A stretch of 64,000 bases of DNA from Sphingomonas sp. Leaf32 (GTDB taxonomy: Bacteria > Pseudomonadota > Alphaproteobacteria > Sphingomonadales > Sphingomonadaceae). The DNA is taken from the NCBI RefSeq assembly GCF_001421765.1, contig NZ_LMLA01000004.1:39530-103529 (forward strand). Direction: 5' to 3'. The position numbers and the translations under genes were made by a program. Shown one piece after another: positions 52,574 to 62,200 of the stretch (position 1 is its first letter; each line of letters opens with the position of its first letter). The notes below the pieces were generated by a model. That model saw only the letters and a list, made by a program, of their open reading frames with translations, made no database searches and was not told the origin of the DNA.

Positions 52574-53863
52574 TTATCGGATGTTGATCGCGTCGCCCTT
52601 CACGGACGACAAATTGCTGGTGACGATGCGCTCGCCGGGGTTCAGGCCCGACAGGATCTCGACCGCTTCGGGATTGCGGCGGCCGAGCTTCACCGGACGG
52701 CGCGTGGCATGGGTGCCGTCGGCATCGACGACGAAGGCGAACGCGCCATTGTCCGCCGCCAGCCACCCGCCCACGGGTGCGACCACCGCCTTCGACGCGG
52801 CGCCCAGCGTGATGCGGATGTCGAGGGTCTGGCCCCGGTTGAGATTGGCGGGCGTGGTGTCGAAGGTCAGCTCGACCCGGAACCGCCCTTCCTTCACGGC
52901 GGGCAGTACCTTGCTGACGGTCAGGGTCGCTCCCTCTGCGCGCGCCTTCTGCCCAACGGCCACCCGGCCGAGATAATATTCGTCGACATCGGCGGTCAGC
53001 TTCCATGATCCTTCGCTGTCGACCTGCCCCGCCGGGTCGCCGGGTTTCAGCGTCTGGCCGGGTTGCAGCGTGAAGTTGGTCAGCCGCCCGGCCGCCGGGG
53101 CACGGATGGTCAGCGCCGACAGCCCGCCGCGCACCGCCGCCAGGTTCCCCGACAACCGTGCCTGGGTATCGGCAAGCCGCTGCCCCTGCGTCGCGGTAAT
53201 GCGCGCCTCGGTGCTGGTGCCGGCGCGCAGCTGTGCCAGGCGCCGCGCCTGATACTCCGCCTCGGCGCGATAGCCCGCGACGCCGGCCTCGGTCACGATG
53301 CCCTTGTCGAACAGCTGCTGGCGGATCGCCAGTTCACGCCGCGCCTTGATGAGGTCATATTCCGCCTGCGACACCTGTGCCGACCGGTCGAGCCGGCTGC
53401 GCTCGATCCCCAGCCCTTCGCCGGCGATGCTACCCAGCTGGCTGGCGATCGCCGCCTCGCGGGTCAGCACATCGAGGCGCAGTTCAGGATTGGCGAGCGT
53501 GGCGAGCGGTTGGCCGGCGGCGACCATCGCCCCGTCCTGCACCAGCAGCTGTTCGACCTGCCCGCCTGCCAGCACCCCGACCAATGTGGTCAGCCGCGGC
53601 GCGACGGTGGCGCGCACCGGCAGGTAATCGTCGAACGCGCCCCGCGTCACCTCCCCCGTCTCGATCGCGCTGGCGGCGATGTCGGTCGATCCGGCGGCGG
53701 GCAGCCAGCGCCACAGCGCCACCGCCGCCAGCACGGCCGCGACCACGATCCACGTCACGCGCCGTTGCCACCATGCACGCTTCGGCCGCGCAATGCGCTT
53801 GTCCATCGCCGCGCCGGGGGGTGTTTCGGTGGTGCTTGCGCCCTGTGTCGCTTCGGTCATCAT
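52574..53863 (-). CDS. HlyD/MacA-type periplasmic adaptor protein
   Basis: 429 residues from ATG 53863; the first few codons are uncertain. One membrane helix near residues 32-50 (VTWIVVAAVLAAVALWRWLP) is followed by lipoyl halves around LPVRATVAPRLTTLVGVLAG and ALTIRAPAAGRLTNFTLQPGQTL. A long coiled-coil hairpin (about 110-210) lies between them, then beta-barrel and membrane-proximal domains (VSKVLPAVKEGRFRVELTFD). It links the ABC permease to an outer-membrane channel, not found here. Confidence 0.9.
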   Translation of the reverse strand: MMTEATQGASTTETPPGAAMDKRIARPKRAWWQRRVTWIVVAAVLAAVALWRWLPAAGSTDIAASAIETGEVTRGAFDDYLPVRATVAPRLTTLVGVLAGGQVEQLLVQDGAMVAAGQPLATLANPELRLDVLTREAAIASQLGSIAGEGLGIERSRLDRSAQVSQAEYDLIKARRELAIRQQLFDKGIVTEAGVAGYRAEAEYQARRLAQLRAGTSTEARITATQGQRLADTQARLSGNLAAVRGGLSALTIRAPAAGRLTNFTLQPGQTLKPGDPAGQVDSEGSWKLTADVDEYYLGRVAVGQKARAEGATLTVSKVLPAVKEGRFRVELTFDTTPANLNRGQTLDIRITLGAASKAVVAPVGGWLAADNGAFAFVVDADGTHATRRPVKLGRRNPEAVEILSGLNPGERIVTSNLSSVKGDAINIR

Positions 53864-53900
53864 GGGACCCAGTGTCACCGATCGGGGCGGAAAATCCTAA

Positions 53901-55190
53901 GTGCCTGAAATATCGCTATATTACACCGACTGTCCGCCGGGTGACCGTCCGATCGTGGACAGCCTGTCCGGAAATGGACAGTCGCCAGCGCCGTCAAGCG
54001 GACTGTCGGTGCTACTGATCGACGATAATGCCAGCGTCGCCGAATCGATCGCGCTGGCGCTGCGGCTCGGCCGGCACCGGATCGACTGCGCGTGCGGTCC
54101 GGAAGAGGCATTGTCGCGCCTTGCCGCCGCGCGCTACGACGTGATCCTGCTCGACATGAACTATGCCGCGAACCGCACCGACGGGGCGGAGGGGCTGGCG
54201 CTGCTCGCGCGCATCCTGGCGGACGACCGGCAAGCTGCGGTGGTCGTCATCACCGCGCATAGCGGGGTGCGGATCGCGGTGGAGGCGATGCGCGCCGGCG
54301 CGCGCGATTTTATCATGAAGCCGTGGCGCAACGCCGACCTGCTCGCCCGCATCGCCGCCGCCGCCGCGCCGCGGGCGGTGGCCGTGACCGGCTCTGTCGC
54401 GGCAGAACCCGCCCGGCTGCTCGGCGACAGCCCGGCGATCGAACGGTTGCGCGCGCTGGTCCGCCGGATCGGCCCGACCGAGGCGGGGGTGGTCGTCACC
54501 GGCCCGCCCGGATCGGGACGCGGGCTGACCGCCGCCACGCTCCACGCCGCCTCGCCCCATGCGGCGATGGCGATGCCAGTGATCGATCTGCGCGACGATA
54601 CGGCGTGGGGGCTGCTCGACGGTCCCGCGTCCCTGCTGCTGCGCCATCCCGACCGGTTGGGGGAAGTGGCGCAGGCCCGCCTGCTCGCGCGCATCCCGCC
54701 CGCGACGCGCTGCATCGCCATTGCCGACAGCGCGGGCGGCATCCTACCCGCCCTCGCCCGCCGCATCGCCACCGTCGAGATCGCGGTGCCGCCGCTGGCG
54801 ATGCGGACGGGCGATGCGCTGCTGCTCGCCCGCCATTTCGCCCGGATCGCGGCGGTGCGCTATGGCCGTCCGGTACCCCGTTTCACGCCGGCGGCGGAGG
54901 CGCGCATCCTGTCGGGGCCATGGGCCGACGAGGTCCGAGGCCTCGGCGCAGCGGTCGAGCGCGCGATCCTGCTGGGCGAGGGCGACATGATCGATGCGGC
55001 ACTGCTCGCCCCCGATCCCGTCGTGGCAGTGACCGAAAGCCCCGCCGCCCGCTTCGACCTCGACGAGAACGAACGCGCGGTGATCGAGGCGGCACTGCAC
55101 GAACATCGCCATAACGTGTCCCACGCGGCGGCGGCGCTGGGGCTGAGCCGGGGCGCGCTGTATCGCCGGATGGCGCGCCATGGGTTGTAG
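53901..55190 (+). CDS. NtrC-like response regulator with degenerate AAA+ domain
   Basis: 429 residues from GTG 53901. The receiver domain (about 35-155) has LSVLLIDDNASVAES, phospho-acceptor Asp in VILLDMNYA and FIMKPW. The AAA+ region (about 170-350) has GPPGSGRGLTAATLHA, where the Walker A Lys is missing, and no GAFTGA loop is present. So it is unlikely to activate sigma-54 RNA polymerase in the normal way. A Fis-type HTH closes the protein (NVSHAAAALGLSRGALYRRMARHGL). The start is doubtful: GTG 53955 or a codon just before the receiver is possible, because CTGTCC/GGACAG repeats fill 53930-53981. It is divergent from the exporter genes. Confidence 0.8.
   Translation: MPEISLYYTDCPPGDRPIVDSLSGNGQSPAPSSGLSVLLIDDNASVAESIALALRLGRHRIDCACGPEEALSRLAAARYDVILLDMNYAANRTDGAEGLALLARILADDRQAAVVVITAHSGVRIAVEAMRAGARDFIMKPWRNADLLARIAAAAAPRAVAVTGSVAAEPARLLGDSPAIERLRALVRRIGPTEAGVVVTGPPGSGRGLTAATLHAASPHAAMAMPVIDLRDDTAWGLLDGPASLLLRHPDRLGEVAQARLLARIPPATRCIAIADSAGGILPALARRIATVEIAVPPLAMRTGDALLLARHFARIAAVRYGRPVPRFTPAAEARILSGPWADEVRGLGAAVERAILLGEGDMIDAALLAPDPVVAVTESPAARFDLDENERAVIEAALHEHRHNVSHAAAALGLSRGALYRRMARHGL
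53930..53981. promoter_or_regulatory. Candidate operator: CTGTCC/GGACAG inverted repeats
   Basis: Two inverted pairs: CTGTCC 53930-53935 with GGACAG 53957-53962, and CTGTCC 53964-53969 with GGACAG 53976-53981 (6-nt spacer). They lie between the divergent adaptor and regulator genes, or in the annotated 5' end of the latter. TGTCC-N6-GGACA is the kind of dyad bound by regulators of this group. Confidence 0.5.
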
Positions 55191-55202
55191 GGTGATCCCG
55201 CC

Positions 55203-55288
55203 CCGTATCCCCGCGCAGGCGGGGATCCAGAGCCCAGCAGCACCCCCTGCGTTCGGGACCCTGGACCCCCGCCTGCGCGGGGGTACGG
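55203..55288. repeat. 86-bp palindromic element (family P2)
   Basis: CCGTATCCCCGCGCAGGCGG at the left and CGCGGGGGTACGG at the right, with ATCCAG / CTGGAC inside. It lies between the response-regulator and kinase genes. Confidence 0.85.
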
Positions 55289-55364
55289 CGGAGGCTGGGC
55301 GGGCCTGTCGCTCGATGGCCCGTCACCGGCTTATTCCGCCGTCCCACGACGAAAGCGGCCCGCG

Positions 55365-56483
55365 ATGCTGACGCCCGAGCGCCGTCGCACCCTCGCCGCG
55401 CTTGGTTCGGGCATCACCCTCACCGCCGGCGGGGCCGCCGCGCTGGCCGCCGCGCAGGCGGGGATGTGGGGCACGCTGCTCGGCACGGGCGGCGTGGTCG
55501 CGTGGGCGCTGACGCTCGGCTGCTGGGTCGCGGCGCGGCGCGGCGGCGCCCCTGCCCCGGCACCGGCGGCGCGGAGCGACGGGCCGATCGCCGCGCTGCT
55601 CGACCAGGTGCCGGTCCCGCTGCTGCGGATCGAGGGGGAACAGGTCCGCGCGATCAATCGCGCGGCCCGTGCGCTGTTCGTCGCCGACGACCGCATCCCT
55701 GCGCCGCCGCCCGCGCTGACCGATCCGGCCGCGCGCCACCTGCGCCACGCCGGGCGGCGCTGGCGGATCGATTCGGTGGCGCTGGGCAGCGCCCACCGCC
55801 TCGCCGCGCTGATCGATGTCGATGCCGAGGAACATGCCGCGCAGGAGCGGGCGCAGGACGAGATGATCGACATTCTCGGCCACGAACTGCTGAACGGCCT
55901 GTCGCCGATCGTGTCGCTGGCCGACAGCGCGGTGACCGCCGCGCAGCAGGGCGACGCGATGCTGGGCGACATCCTCGCCACCCTCGCCCGCCGGGCCGAG
56001 GGGCTGGAGGGCTTCACCCGCGCCTATCGCGAACTGGCCCGGCTGCCCGATCCGATGGTGGCGCCGGTCGCGCTGGACGCGCTAGCCGACGATCTGGCGC
56101 GGCTGTTCCGGGGGCGCTTCGGCACGGGCGTGACGCTGGCGGTAGCGGCAGAGGGCGTGGCGACTATCGACCGGGCGCAGGTCGTTCAGGCGGTCTGGGC
56201 CTTGCTGCAGAACGGTGCCGAGGCGGCCCGCACCGCCCCCGCCCCGGCGCGTGTCACGCTGTCGATCGCGGGCGGCGAGCGGTTAACGATCGAGGTCGCC
56301 GACAGCGGCCCCGGCATCGCCGCCGCCGACCGCGCCCGTATCTTTCGCGCCTTCCACACCGACAAGCCCGGCGGGTCAGGCATCGGCCTGACGCTGGCCC
56401 GCCGCATCGCCCGGGCGCATGGCGGGGAGCTGGCGCTGCTCGATACGGGGGAAACGCGGTTCCGGCTGACGGTGCCGGCATGA
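55365..56483 (+). CDS. Sensor histidine kinase
   Basis: 372 residues. Two N-terminal hydrophobic segments (residues 10-58) are followed by a short PAS-like region. The H box is ILGHELLNGLSPIVSLA with the phospho-acceptor His near 171. The ATPase has N box VWALLQNGAEAAR, the G1 box VADSGPGIAAADR and G2 GGSGIGLTLARRIARAHGG. It presumably phosphorylates the upstream response regulator and senses envelope stress linked to the exporter. The usual periplasmic sensor domain is missing or very short. Confidence 0.88.
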   Translation: MLTPERRRTLAALGSGITLTAGGAAALAAAQAGMWGTLLGTGGVVAWALTLGCWVAARRGGAPAPAPAARSDGPIAALLDQVPVPLLRIEGEQVRAINRAARALFVADDRIPAPPPALTDPAARHLRHAGRRWRIDSVALGSAHRLAALIDVDAEEHAAQERAQDEMIDILGHELLNGLSPIVSLADSAVTAAQQGDAMLGDILATLARRAEGLEGFTRAYRELARLPDPMVAPVALDALADDLARLFRGRFGTGVTLAVAAEGVATIDRAQVVQAVWALLQNGAEAARTAPAPARVTLSIAGGERLTIEVADSGPGIAAADRARIFRAFHTDKPGGSGIGLTLARRIARAHGGELALLDTGETRFRLTVPA

Positions 56484-56515
56484 TCGACATGTCGACAGGT
56501 AGAGGGATCGACATC
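56484..56515. repeat. Tandem octamer array 3
   Basis: Four units in register directly after the kinase stop: TCGACATG (56484), TCGACAGG (56492), TAGAGGGA (56500) and TCGACATC (56508). Confidence 0.7.
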
Positions 56516-56547
56516 AATAATAGCGGGCGGCGGGACCGCAGCCATAG

Positions 56548-56640
56548 CGTACCCCGGCGAAGGCCGGGGTACAGCTGGGAAAGCCGTTCCGCATGTCGCC
56601 GCCGTTCGCCAACTGGACCCCGGCCCTCACCGGGGTACGG
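56548..56640. repeat. 93-bp palindromic element (family P1)
   Basis: CGTACCCCGGCGAAGGCCGG on the left, CCGGCCCTCACCGGGGTACGG-type right arm, with small differences from the other copies. It lies between the kinase and methyltransferase genes. Confidence 0.85.
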
Positions 56641-56688
56641 GTTGCTGTCGGATAGCAGGACTTCGCCTCTATGGCAGGACAGATTGGA

Positions 56689-56720
56689 CCGCCCGACATG
56701 TCGACACCTCTACCTGTCGG
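56689..56720. repeat. Tandem octamer array 4 (inverted orientation)
   Basis: Read on the minus strand: CCGACAGG, TAGAGGTG, TCGACATG, TCGGGCGG, in 8-bp steps. It lies 8 bp before the methyltransferase start at 56728 and mirrors array 3 across the P1 palindrome. Confidence 0.7.
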
Positions 56721-56727
56721 ATCATCG

Positions 56728-57297
56728 ATGACGGATGTGACACGAGGCTGGGAGGCGATCGCCGGGCAGTTCGCCACGATCCGCAGCGATATCGGCGCGG
56801 ACGTTGTGCGCCGCTGGGCGGCGGACCTGCCACCGGGGGGCAGCGTCGTCGATATCGGGTGCGGCAGCGGACGGCCGGTCGCGCTGGCGCTGGCCGGGGC
56901 GGGGTTCGCGGTGTCGGGGATCGACCCCTCGCCTACCCTGCTCGCCGCGTTCCGCCGCGCCCTGCCCCATGCACCGGCGGCGTGCGAGACAGCGGAGGCG
57001 AGTGGCTATTTCGGGCGGCGCTTCGATGGCGCGGTGGCGATCGGGCTGCTGTTCCTGCTGCCGCCCGCGACGCAGGCAGTGGTGATCGGCCGGGTCGCGC
57101 AGGTGCTGCAACCGGGTGGTCGGTTCCTGTTCAGTGCGCCGTCGGTCGCCTGTCGCTGGACCGACACGCTGACCGGGCGGGAGTCACAATCGCTGGGCGA
57201 GGCGGGATATCGCGTGCTGCTGCAGAAGGCCGGGCTGCGGTTGGTCGAGGGGTACGAAGACAGTGGCGGCAATCATTATTTCGCGGCGGTCGGGTAG
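56728..57297 (+). CDS. Class I SAM-dependent methyltransferase
   Basis: 189 residues from ATG 56728 (MTDVTRGWEAIAGQF). The upstream ATGs would read through the octamer array and are less likely. Motif I is SVVDIGCGSGRPVALALAG, the acidic motif II ISGIDPSPTLL, and later LQPGGRFLFSAPS. It is a generic small methyltransferase (Methyltransf_25/11 type). The substrate is unknown. A P1 palindrome and octamer array lie directly upstream. Confidence 0.82.
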   Translation: MTDVTRGWEAIAGQFATIRSDIGADVVRRWAADLPPGGSVVDIGCGSGRPVALALAGAGFAVSGIDPSPTLLAAFRRALPHAPAACETAEASGYFGRRFDGAVAIGLLFLLPPATQAVVIGRVAQVLQPGGRFLFSAPSVACRWTDTLTGRESQSLGEAGYRVLLQKAGLRLVEGYEDSGGNHYFAAVG

Positions 57298-57714
57298 GGC
57301 GGATCGGGTCGGGGCCTGTGGGCAGACTTACCATGCGCCGTACCCCGGCGAAGGCCGGGGTCCAGTTGGGAAAGCCTATCCGCATCTCGCCAACGTCCCC
57401 CAACTGGGCCCCGGCCTTCGCCGGGGTACGGGCTGGGGATGTTCGGAGCGGCTGATGCTTACCCGAAAACCGGCGGAAAACCGCCAAAGGTCACTAAGTT
57501 CACTCTCGCACGCTATTTGCAGCAGGGCGCGCGGGGAGCATGGTGGGCGTCGACGATGGGACAGAGCGTGGGGCGAGCCTGTCAGGGTATCGCGATGTAG
57601 GAAAGGGGGCCGGCGCGGGCGGCGGCTGTCCCGTGCTGCAACCGGGAAATCCCAGCCTTCGCTGGCAGGACGTCTGGGTCCGATGCGACGGAACGACAGC
57701 GCGCCGAACGCGCG
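57298..57714. other. Gene-free stretch with P1 palindrome
   Basis: About 415 bases holding a P1 copy (57338-57431). The remainder has no motif I recognise; short frames such as the one at 57540 lack similarity. Confidence 0.4.
57338..57431. repeat. 94-bp palindromic element (family P1)
   Basis: CCGTACCCCGGCGAAGGCCG left arm, GCCGGGGTACGG right end, centre GTCCAGTTGGG / CCCCAACTGGGCC. It is the closest intergenic relative of the copy inside the subtilase gene. Confidence 0.92.
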
Positions 57715-57855
57715 TCAGTGGCCGTAGCGCTTGATCCCGCGCTGGCGCAGCTTGCGGCGTTTGCGGCGGTGCAGCATGACGCCGAGCGCCGGCCCGCCGA
57801 TCAGCAGCACGAGGCCGATAATGGCATAGGCGAGAAGTTCGCGGGAGACGTCCAT
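57715..57855 (-). CDS. Small membrane protein
   Basis: 46 residues from ATG 57855 (MDVSRELLAYAIIGLVLLIG); ATG 57900 would add 15 poor residues. It has one membrane helix (YAIIGLVLLIGGPALGVML) and a basic C-terminal tail (HRRKRRKLRQRGIKRYGH). No family is recognised. The basic-after-helix layout is typical of small inner-membrane proteins. Confidence 0.5.
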   Translation of the reverse strand: MDVSRELLAYAIIGLVLLIGGPALGVMLHRRKRRKLRQRGIKRYGH

Positions 57856-57963
57856 GCCGGTTTCTTGCAATCCGGCGGCCGGATTGTCCATGCCGGACAT
57901 TAACTTTTGTTCATCTGAACCGGTGGTTCACCGACAAAATATGCCGCACCACCGCATAGTGTG

Positions 57964-57995
57964 TCGACAGGTCGACAAATCGACAGATCGACAAT
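57964..57995. repeat. Tandem octamer array 5: four perfect TCGACA units
   Basis: TCGACA at 57964, 57972, 57980 and 57988, each followed by two variable bases, an exact 8-bp period. It lies immediately after (on the plus map, left of) the RHH gene stop, and is the most regular array in the window. This is the iteron-like pattern expected of an RHH partition-protein site. Confidence 0.85.
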
Positions 57996-58279
57996 CAATC
58001 GCCGATGGGGCTTTCCCCATATTTTCGAAGGACATCGTTGAACGCCTCCGCCATCAGCGCCTGCAGGCTGCGGTCCTGCCGCCGCGCGAGCATGTGCATC
58101 GCCAGCGACATGTCGGGGGTGAAGAAGCCGGCGATCTGCTTGCGGCCCTGCCGGCTTGCCGGACCCTTTGCCTCGGTTTCGGCGGCCGGCGTCGCTGCTG
58201 CGGCTTTTGCCGGCGCGGGGGCAGGGGCGGCGGGTGCGCTGCGGTCGCGCAGATTGGCGAAGGACGGCTTGCGGCTCAT
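57995..58279 (-). CDS. Small RHH-like partner of ParA
   Basis: 94 residues from ATG 58279, overlapping the parA stop. The N-terminal [31 protein letters not shown] is a basic and Ala/Pro-rich tail. The C-terminal half ([43 protein letters not shown]) reads as a ribbon-helix-helix fold (strand, helix, turn, helix). This matches ParG/omega-like partners, with a disordered N-terminal arm followed by RHH. It likely binds the adjacent TCGACA repeats. Confidence 0.75.
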   Translation of the reverse strand: MSRKPSFANLRDRSAPAAPAPAPAKAAAATPAAETEAKGPASRQGRKQIAGFFTPDMSLAMHMLARRQDRSLQALMAEAFNDVLRKYGESPIGD

Positions 58280-58929
58280 GACGCGACCTTTTTGAAGCGG
58301 GGAACAGGCATGTCGAGCTGTCGACATGTCCACTTGTAGAGTTCGCGAACCTCCTCGGCGGCCTTGCCGGCGGGTTCGCTTTCCATGACGGTGCGGCCCT
58401 CGGCGCTGGCATGGCGATACGCGGCGCGATCGGGCAGCAGCACGGGGCAGGGCGGCGTGCCGAAGCTGTCGACCAGCTCACCCGCCTCCTGATAGATGCG
58501 CGGCGCGTTGGGCGGGCCAGCGGTGAACACGACGAAGGCCGGGCGGCGCAGCAGCTGCACCAGCTTGGCCGTCGTCTGGATCGCCGACAGGTCGAAGGCG
58601 CTGGGCCGGCACGGGATCAGCACGAGGTCCGCCGCCTCCACCGCCGCGCGCGCCGCGCTGTCGGCGTGCGGCGGGGTGTCGATCACGATCACCTCCGCAC
58701 CCTGTTCCTTTGCCGCCGCGATCTTGGCGGCCAGGCGGGGCGGGGGGCTGTCGATCACTTCGGGCGGGGCCTCCTGCCGCCACGCCGCCCATTGGCTGGC
58801 GGTGGCCTGCGGATCGGTATCGATGACCAGCGCGACCCGGCCCGACGCCTGGGCCGCGGCGGCAAGATGCAGCGCGAGCGTGGTCTTTCCCGCGCCGCCC
58901 TTCTGGGAGATGATGGCGATTGTCGGCAT
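58276..58929 (-). CDS. parA: ParA/ParF-family Walker-type ATPase
   Basis: 217 residues from ATG 58929 ([20 protein letters not shown]); ATG 58953 is inside an octamer array and less likely. The deviant Walker A KGGAGKTT has the signature Lys, with [14 protein letters not shown] (Walker A') and [15 protein letters not shown] (Walker B) following. The length is that of ParF-type small ParAs without the N-terminal HTH of plasmid P1 ParA. The RHH partner is encoded immediately downstream with a 4-bp overlap. No replication gene lies nearby, so this may be a chromosomal or relict plasmid partition cassette, or a ParA that positions another cargo. Confidence 0.88.
   Translation of the reverse strand: MPTIAIISQKGGAGKTTLALHLAAAAQASGRVALVIDTDPQATASQWAAWRQEAPPEVIDSPPPRLAAKIAAAKEQGAEVIVIDTPPHADSAARAAVEAADLVLIPCRPSAFDLSAIQTTAKLVQLLRRPAFVVFTAGPPNAPRIYQEAGELVDSFGTPPCPVLLPDRAAYRHASAEGRTVMESEPAGKAAEEVRELYKWTCRQLDMPVPRFKKVAS
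58314..58345. repeat. Tandem octamer array 6 (inside parA 3' end)
   Basis: TCGAGCTG (58314), TCGACATG (58322), TCCACTTG (58330), TAGAGTTC (58338), in 8-bp register, encoding the parA C-terminus. Coding constraint may contribute. Confidence 0.5.
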
Positions 58930-58978
58930 GTCGGCGCTTCTACGTGTCGACATGCCGACAGGTCAAGTTGTCGGATAC
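58923..58978. repeat. Tandem octamer array 7 at the parA start
   Basis: Seven 8-bp units in one register: TCGGCATG, TCGGCGCT, TCTACGTG, TCGACATG (58947-58954), CCGACAGG, TCAAGTTG, TCGGATAC. It covers the start and upstream region of parA and is a likely autoregulatory operator or partition site. Confidence 0.7.
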
Positions 58979-59007
58979 CAAGCCGGATCGACATGCACCG
59001 GTCTTTC

Positions 59008-59034
59008 GTCATCCGGGACGTGTTCCGGGGTGAC
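59008..59034. repeat. Half-copy of palindrome family P4
   Basis: GTCATCCGGGA pairs with TCCGGGGTGAC around a short loop. It follows a TCGACATG octamer (58988-58995), and the same two elements are adjacent at 41342-41390. Confidence 0.55.
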
Positions 59035-59247
59035 GGGGAGGCTGGAGGAGTCGATCAGGAACGACACCGGGAGTAGCTGACTGTCGACACCCATCCGATG
59101 CCCGAGCAAGTACGGCCATGTAATCGTCGTCAAAAACTTCGCCGCGGAGCGATTGATCGTTTGACAACGCTGGACCTAATTTAATATCAATTTTTCTAAT
59201 TAGAAGCGGAGCACCATGTCGTGTCGCCGCAGCATGGGGAGGTTTTC

Positions 59248-62200
59248 ATGCGTTACGGTTCGTCGTCGATCGTTCGTTCGATGCTGCTCGGGGCAGTGTC
59301 CGTGCTGGGGCTTGCCGCACCGGCGCTGGCACAGACCGATCCGGCCGGCCCGCCCGCCACCGCCGATCAGACGGAGGCCCCGGCCGACGACATCGTCGTC
59401 ACCGGCATCCGCGCGTCGCAGGCGCGCTCGGTCGAAATCAAGCGCAACGCCGACAGCGTGGTCGAGGCGATCAGCGCGCAGGACATCGGCAAGCTGCCCG
59501 ACGTCACCATTTCCGACTCGCTGCAACGCATCCCCGGCGTGCAGATCCGCCGCGAAGCGGGTGAGGGCGGCGCGGTCAACATCCGTGGCCTGCCGCAGGT
59601 CACGACCCTGATGAACGGCGAACAGTTCCTCGGCGCCAATTCGGTGACGACGGTGCAGCCGAACTTCACCGACATCCCGTCGCAGCTGTTCTCGGGCGCG
59701 ACCGTGTTCAAGTCGCCGACCGCCTCGCTGCAACAGGCCGGCCTGTCGGGCACCGTCGACCTGCTGACCCGCCGGCCGATGGACCTGAAGCGTGGCCTGA
59801 CCCTGTCGGCAGCCGCCGAAGGGCAATATGGCGACAAGACCGAGAAGTGGAGCCCGTCGGCCAACGGCCTGGTCGCCTATCATGGCGAACGCTTCGGCGT
59901 GCTGGTGTCGGCGGCCTATAGCGACCTGACGCTCGGCAACAGCTTCCGTGGGCTGCAGGATTACGGCGTCGCGCTCAACACCGAAGCCGGCAGCGCCACC
60001 AACCAGGGCGCGTTCGCGACCGGCAACAACGGCGTCAGCCGGGGCCGCGCGGTGCGCAACGGCGCGGGCACGATCATCGGTTATGACGTGAACGGCGACG
60101 GCGACGCCAACGACGCGTTCATCACGCCGCAGTCGCACACCGCGTGGAACCGCATCACCAACCGCGAACGCTTCGGTGCCAACGCTTCGCTCCAGTTCGA
60201 GATCAACGACGCGCTGAAGCTGACCGCCGACGGCTTCTATACCCGCCAGACGCAGTATGACCGTACCGCCGGGTTCCAGTTCCAGAATGTCGACTGGCTG
60301 TCGTCGCCGTTCCTGCCGACCAAGTCGCGCGATACCGGCGCGGTGGTGAACGGCTACAACGTCAACACGGTGCAGCAATACACCTACAGCCTGCCCAGCT
60401 TCGACAGCTATTCGGAAACCTTCCGCACCAAGAGCGAGTCGCAGAATTATAATGTCCAGCTCGACTGGCAGCCGAGCGACCAGTTCAAGGGCACGATCCG
60501 CGGCATCTATGGCAAGGCATCGCGCAAGCGCGACCAGGCCTATACCCAGTTCAGCCTGACCAACGGCACGCAATGGGCGTATAACGGCGTCGGCAACTAT
60601 CCGGCATCGGTCGGCGGCGATCGCCAGTTCAATCCGACCGGCTACCAGATCTACAGCCAGACCGCGACCGTCGACTATTCGAGCGGCGCGCCGGTGTTCG
60701 GCTTCTCGCCCGCCTTCCTGGCGCAGGCATCCGATCCGTCGCGCTATGGCCTGAAGACGATTTCGTCGGAGGGCAACCAGTATCAGAATGGCGACCTGTG
60801 GGCGGTGCGCGCCGATGGCGAATATACCGCCGAAAACGGCGTGAAGCTGTCGTTCGGCGGCCGCTATGGCGAACGCAGCGTCGACCAGTTCACCTTCGAC
60901 CGGGTATCGCCCTTCTATGCCGGCAACCGCGACAATGCCGCCAATCCGGCGGGCGGCTGCCTGGTCAAGTGGAAGGCGTTCGACGTCAACCTGAACGACA
61001 ACAAGTGCGCAGTGCGCGATGCGCAGGGCAATGCCTATACCGCAGGCTATACCCGGCAGGCGAATGACCCGGTCTTTGCCGGCCTCATCAAGCAATATGC
61101 GCTGCCCGCCGGCGGTACGCCCGCGCTCTATGCGCTCGACCCGCATGCGATGGACGACAGCGAGGCGTGGCAGAACAAATTCTATCCGGGCAGCCAGAAT
61201 CTGGTGAACCCGGCCGACAGCTTCACGGTCAACGTCCGCCAGATTTCGGGCTATGGCCAGGTGTCGGGCGAGGGCGAGCTGTTCGGGATGCCGTTCCGCG
61301 CCAATGGCGGGTTGCAGGTGGTCAACACCCGCCTGAACGTGCGCCAGAACATCGTCGGCGCGCCGCAGCCTTACGGCGTGTCGGGGGTCGATGCCGGTGA
61401 CGTCGTGACCAAGCGCGAGTTCACCGACTTCCTGCCCGCGTTCAACGTCGCGTTCGACGTGACCGACAAGCTGCGGGCGCGCGCCGCCTTCTCGAAGACG
61501 ATGACGGTCCTCGACTTCCTGCAATGGGGCGGCGGTCTGAACGTCAATTACGCGATCAACACGCAGGTGAACCCGGCCCGGTTCGAGGCGCGGACCGCGG
61601 ATTCGCGCGGCAACCCGAACCTGAACCCGTGGCGTGCGACCAATGCCGAGGCGAGCCTCGAATATTATACCGGGCGCTCCAGCCTGGTGGCGGTCGGCGC
61701 CTTCTATATCTCGGTCGACAGCTTCATCACGACGACGACCGAGACCCGCAACGACATCCCCGACAATGACGGCGTGATCCGGCGTCCGGTCATCACCAAC
61801 ACGCTGGCGCAGGGCGAGGGCGGCACGCTGAAGGGCATCGAGGCGTCGGCGCGCCAGTCGCTGGCCGATTACGGCGTGAACGGCCTGCTCGGCGGGTTCG
61901 GCGTCGATGCCAACTACACGTTGTCGCTGGGCGATGCGGGGCAGGTCGACCTGGCCGGCAACAAGATGCCGTTCCAGGACAACAGCAAGCATCAGGTCAA
62001 CGCCGCCCTGTGGTTCGAGAAATACGGATTGCAGGCGCGCGTCGCCTATAACTTCCGTTCGAAGCGGCTCGCCTCGTCCAACTATGGCGGCATCCAGGGC
62101 CTCGCCCAGTATCAGGAGCCGACCAGCTATCTCGACGCGTCGATCAGCTACGACGTGACGCCGCAGTTCAGCATCTATGGCCAGGCATCGAACCTGACCG

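Noticed and set aside
57964..57995. CRISPR-like repeat
   Set aside because: The unit is only 8 bp with no spacers of CRISPR length. It fits a tandem protein-binding site.
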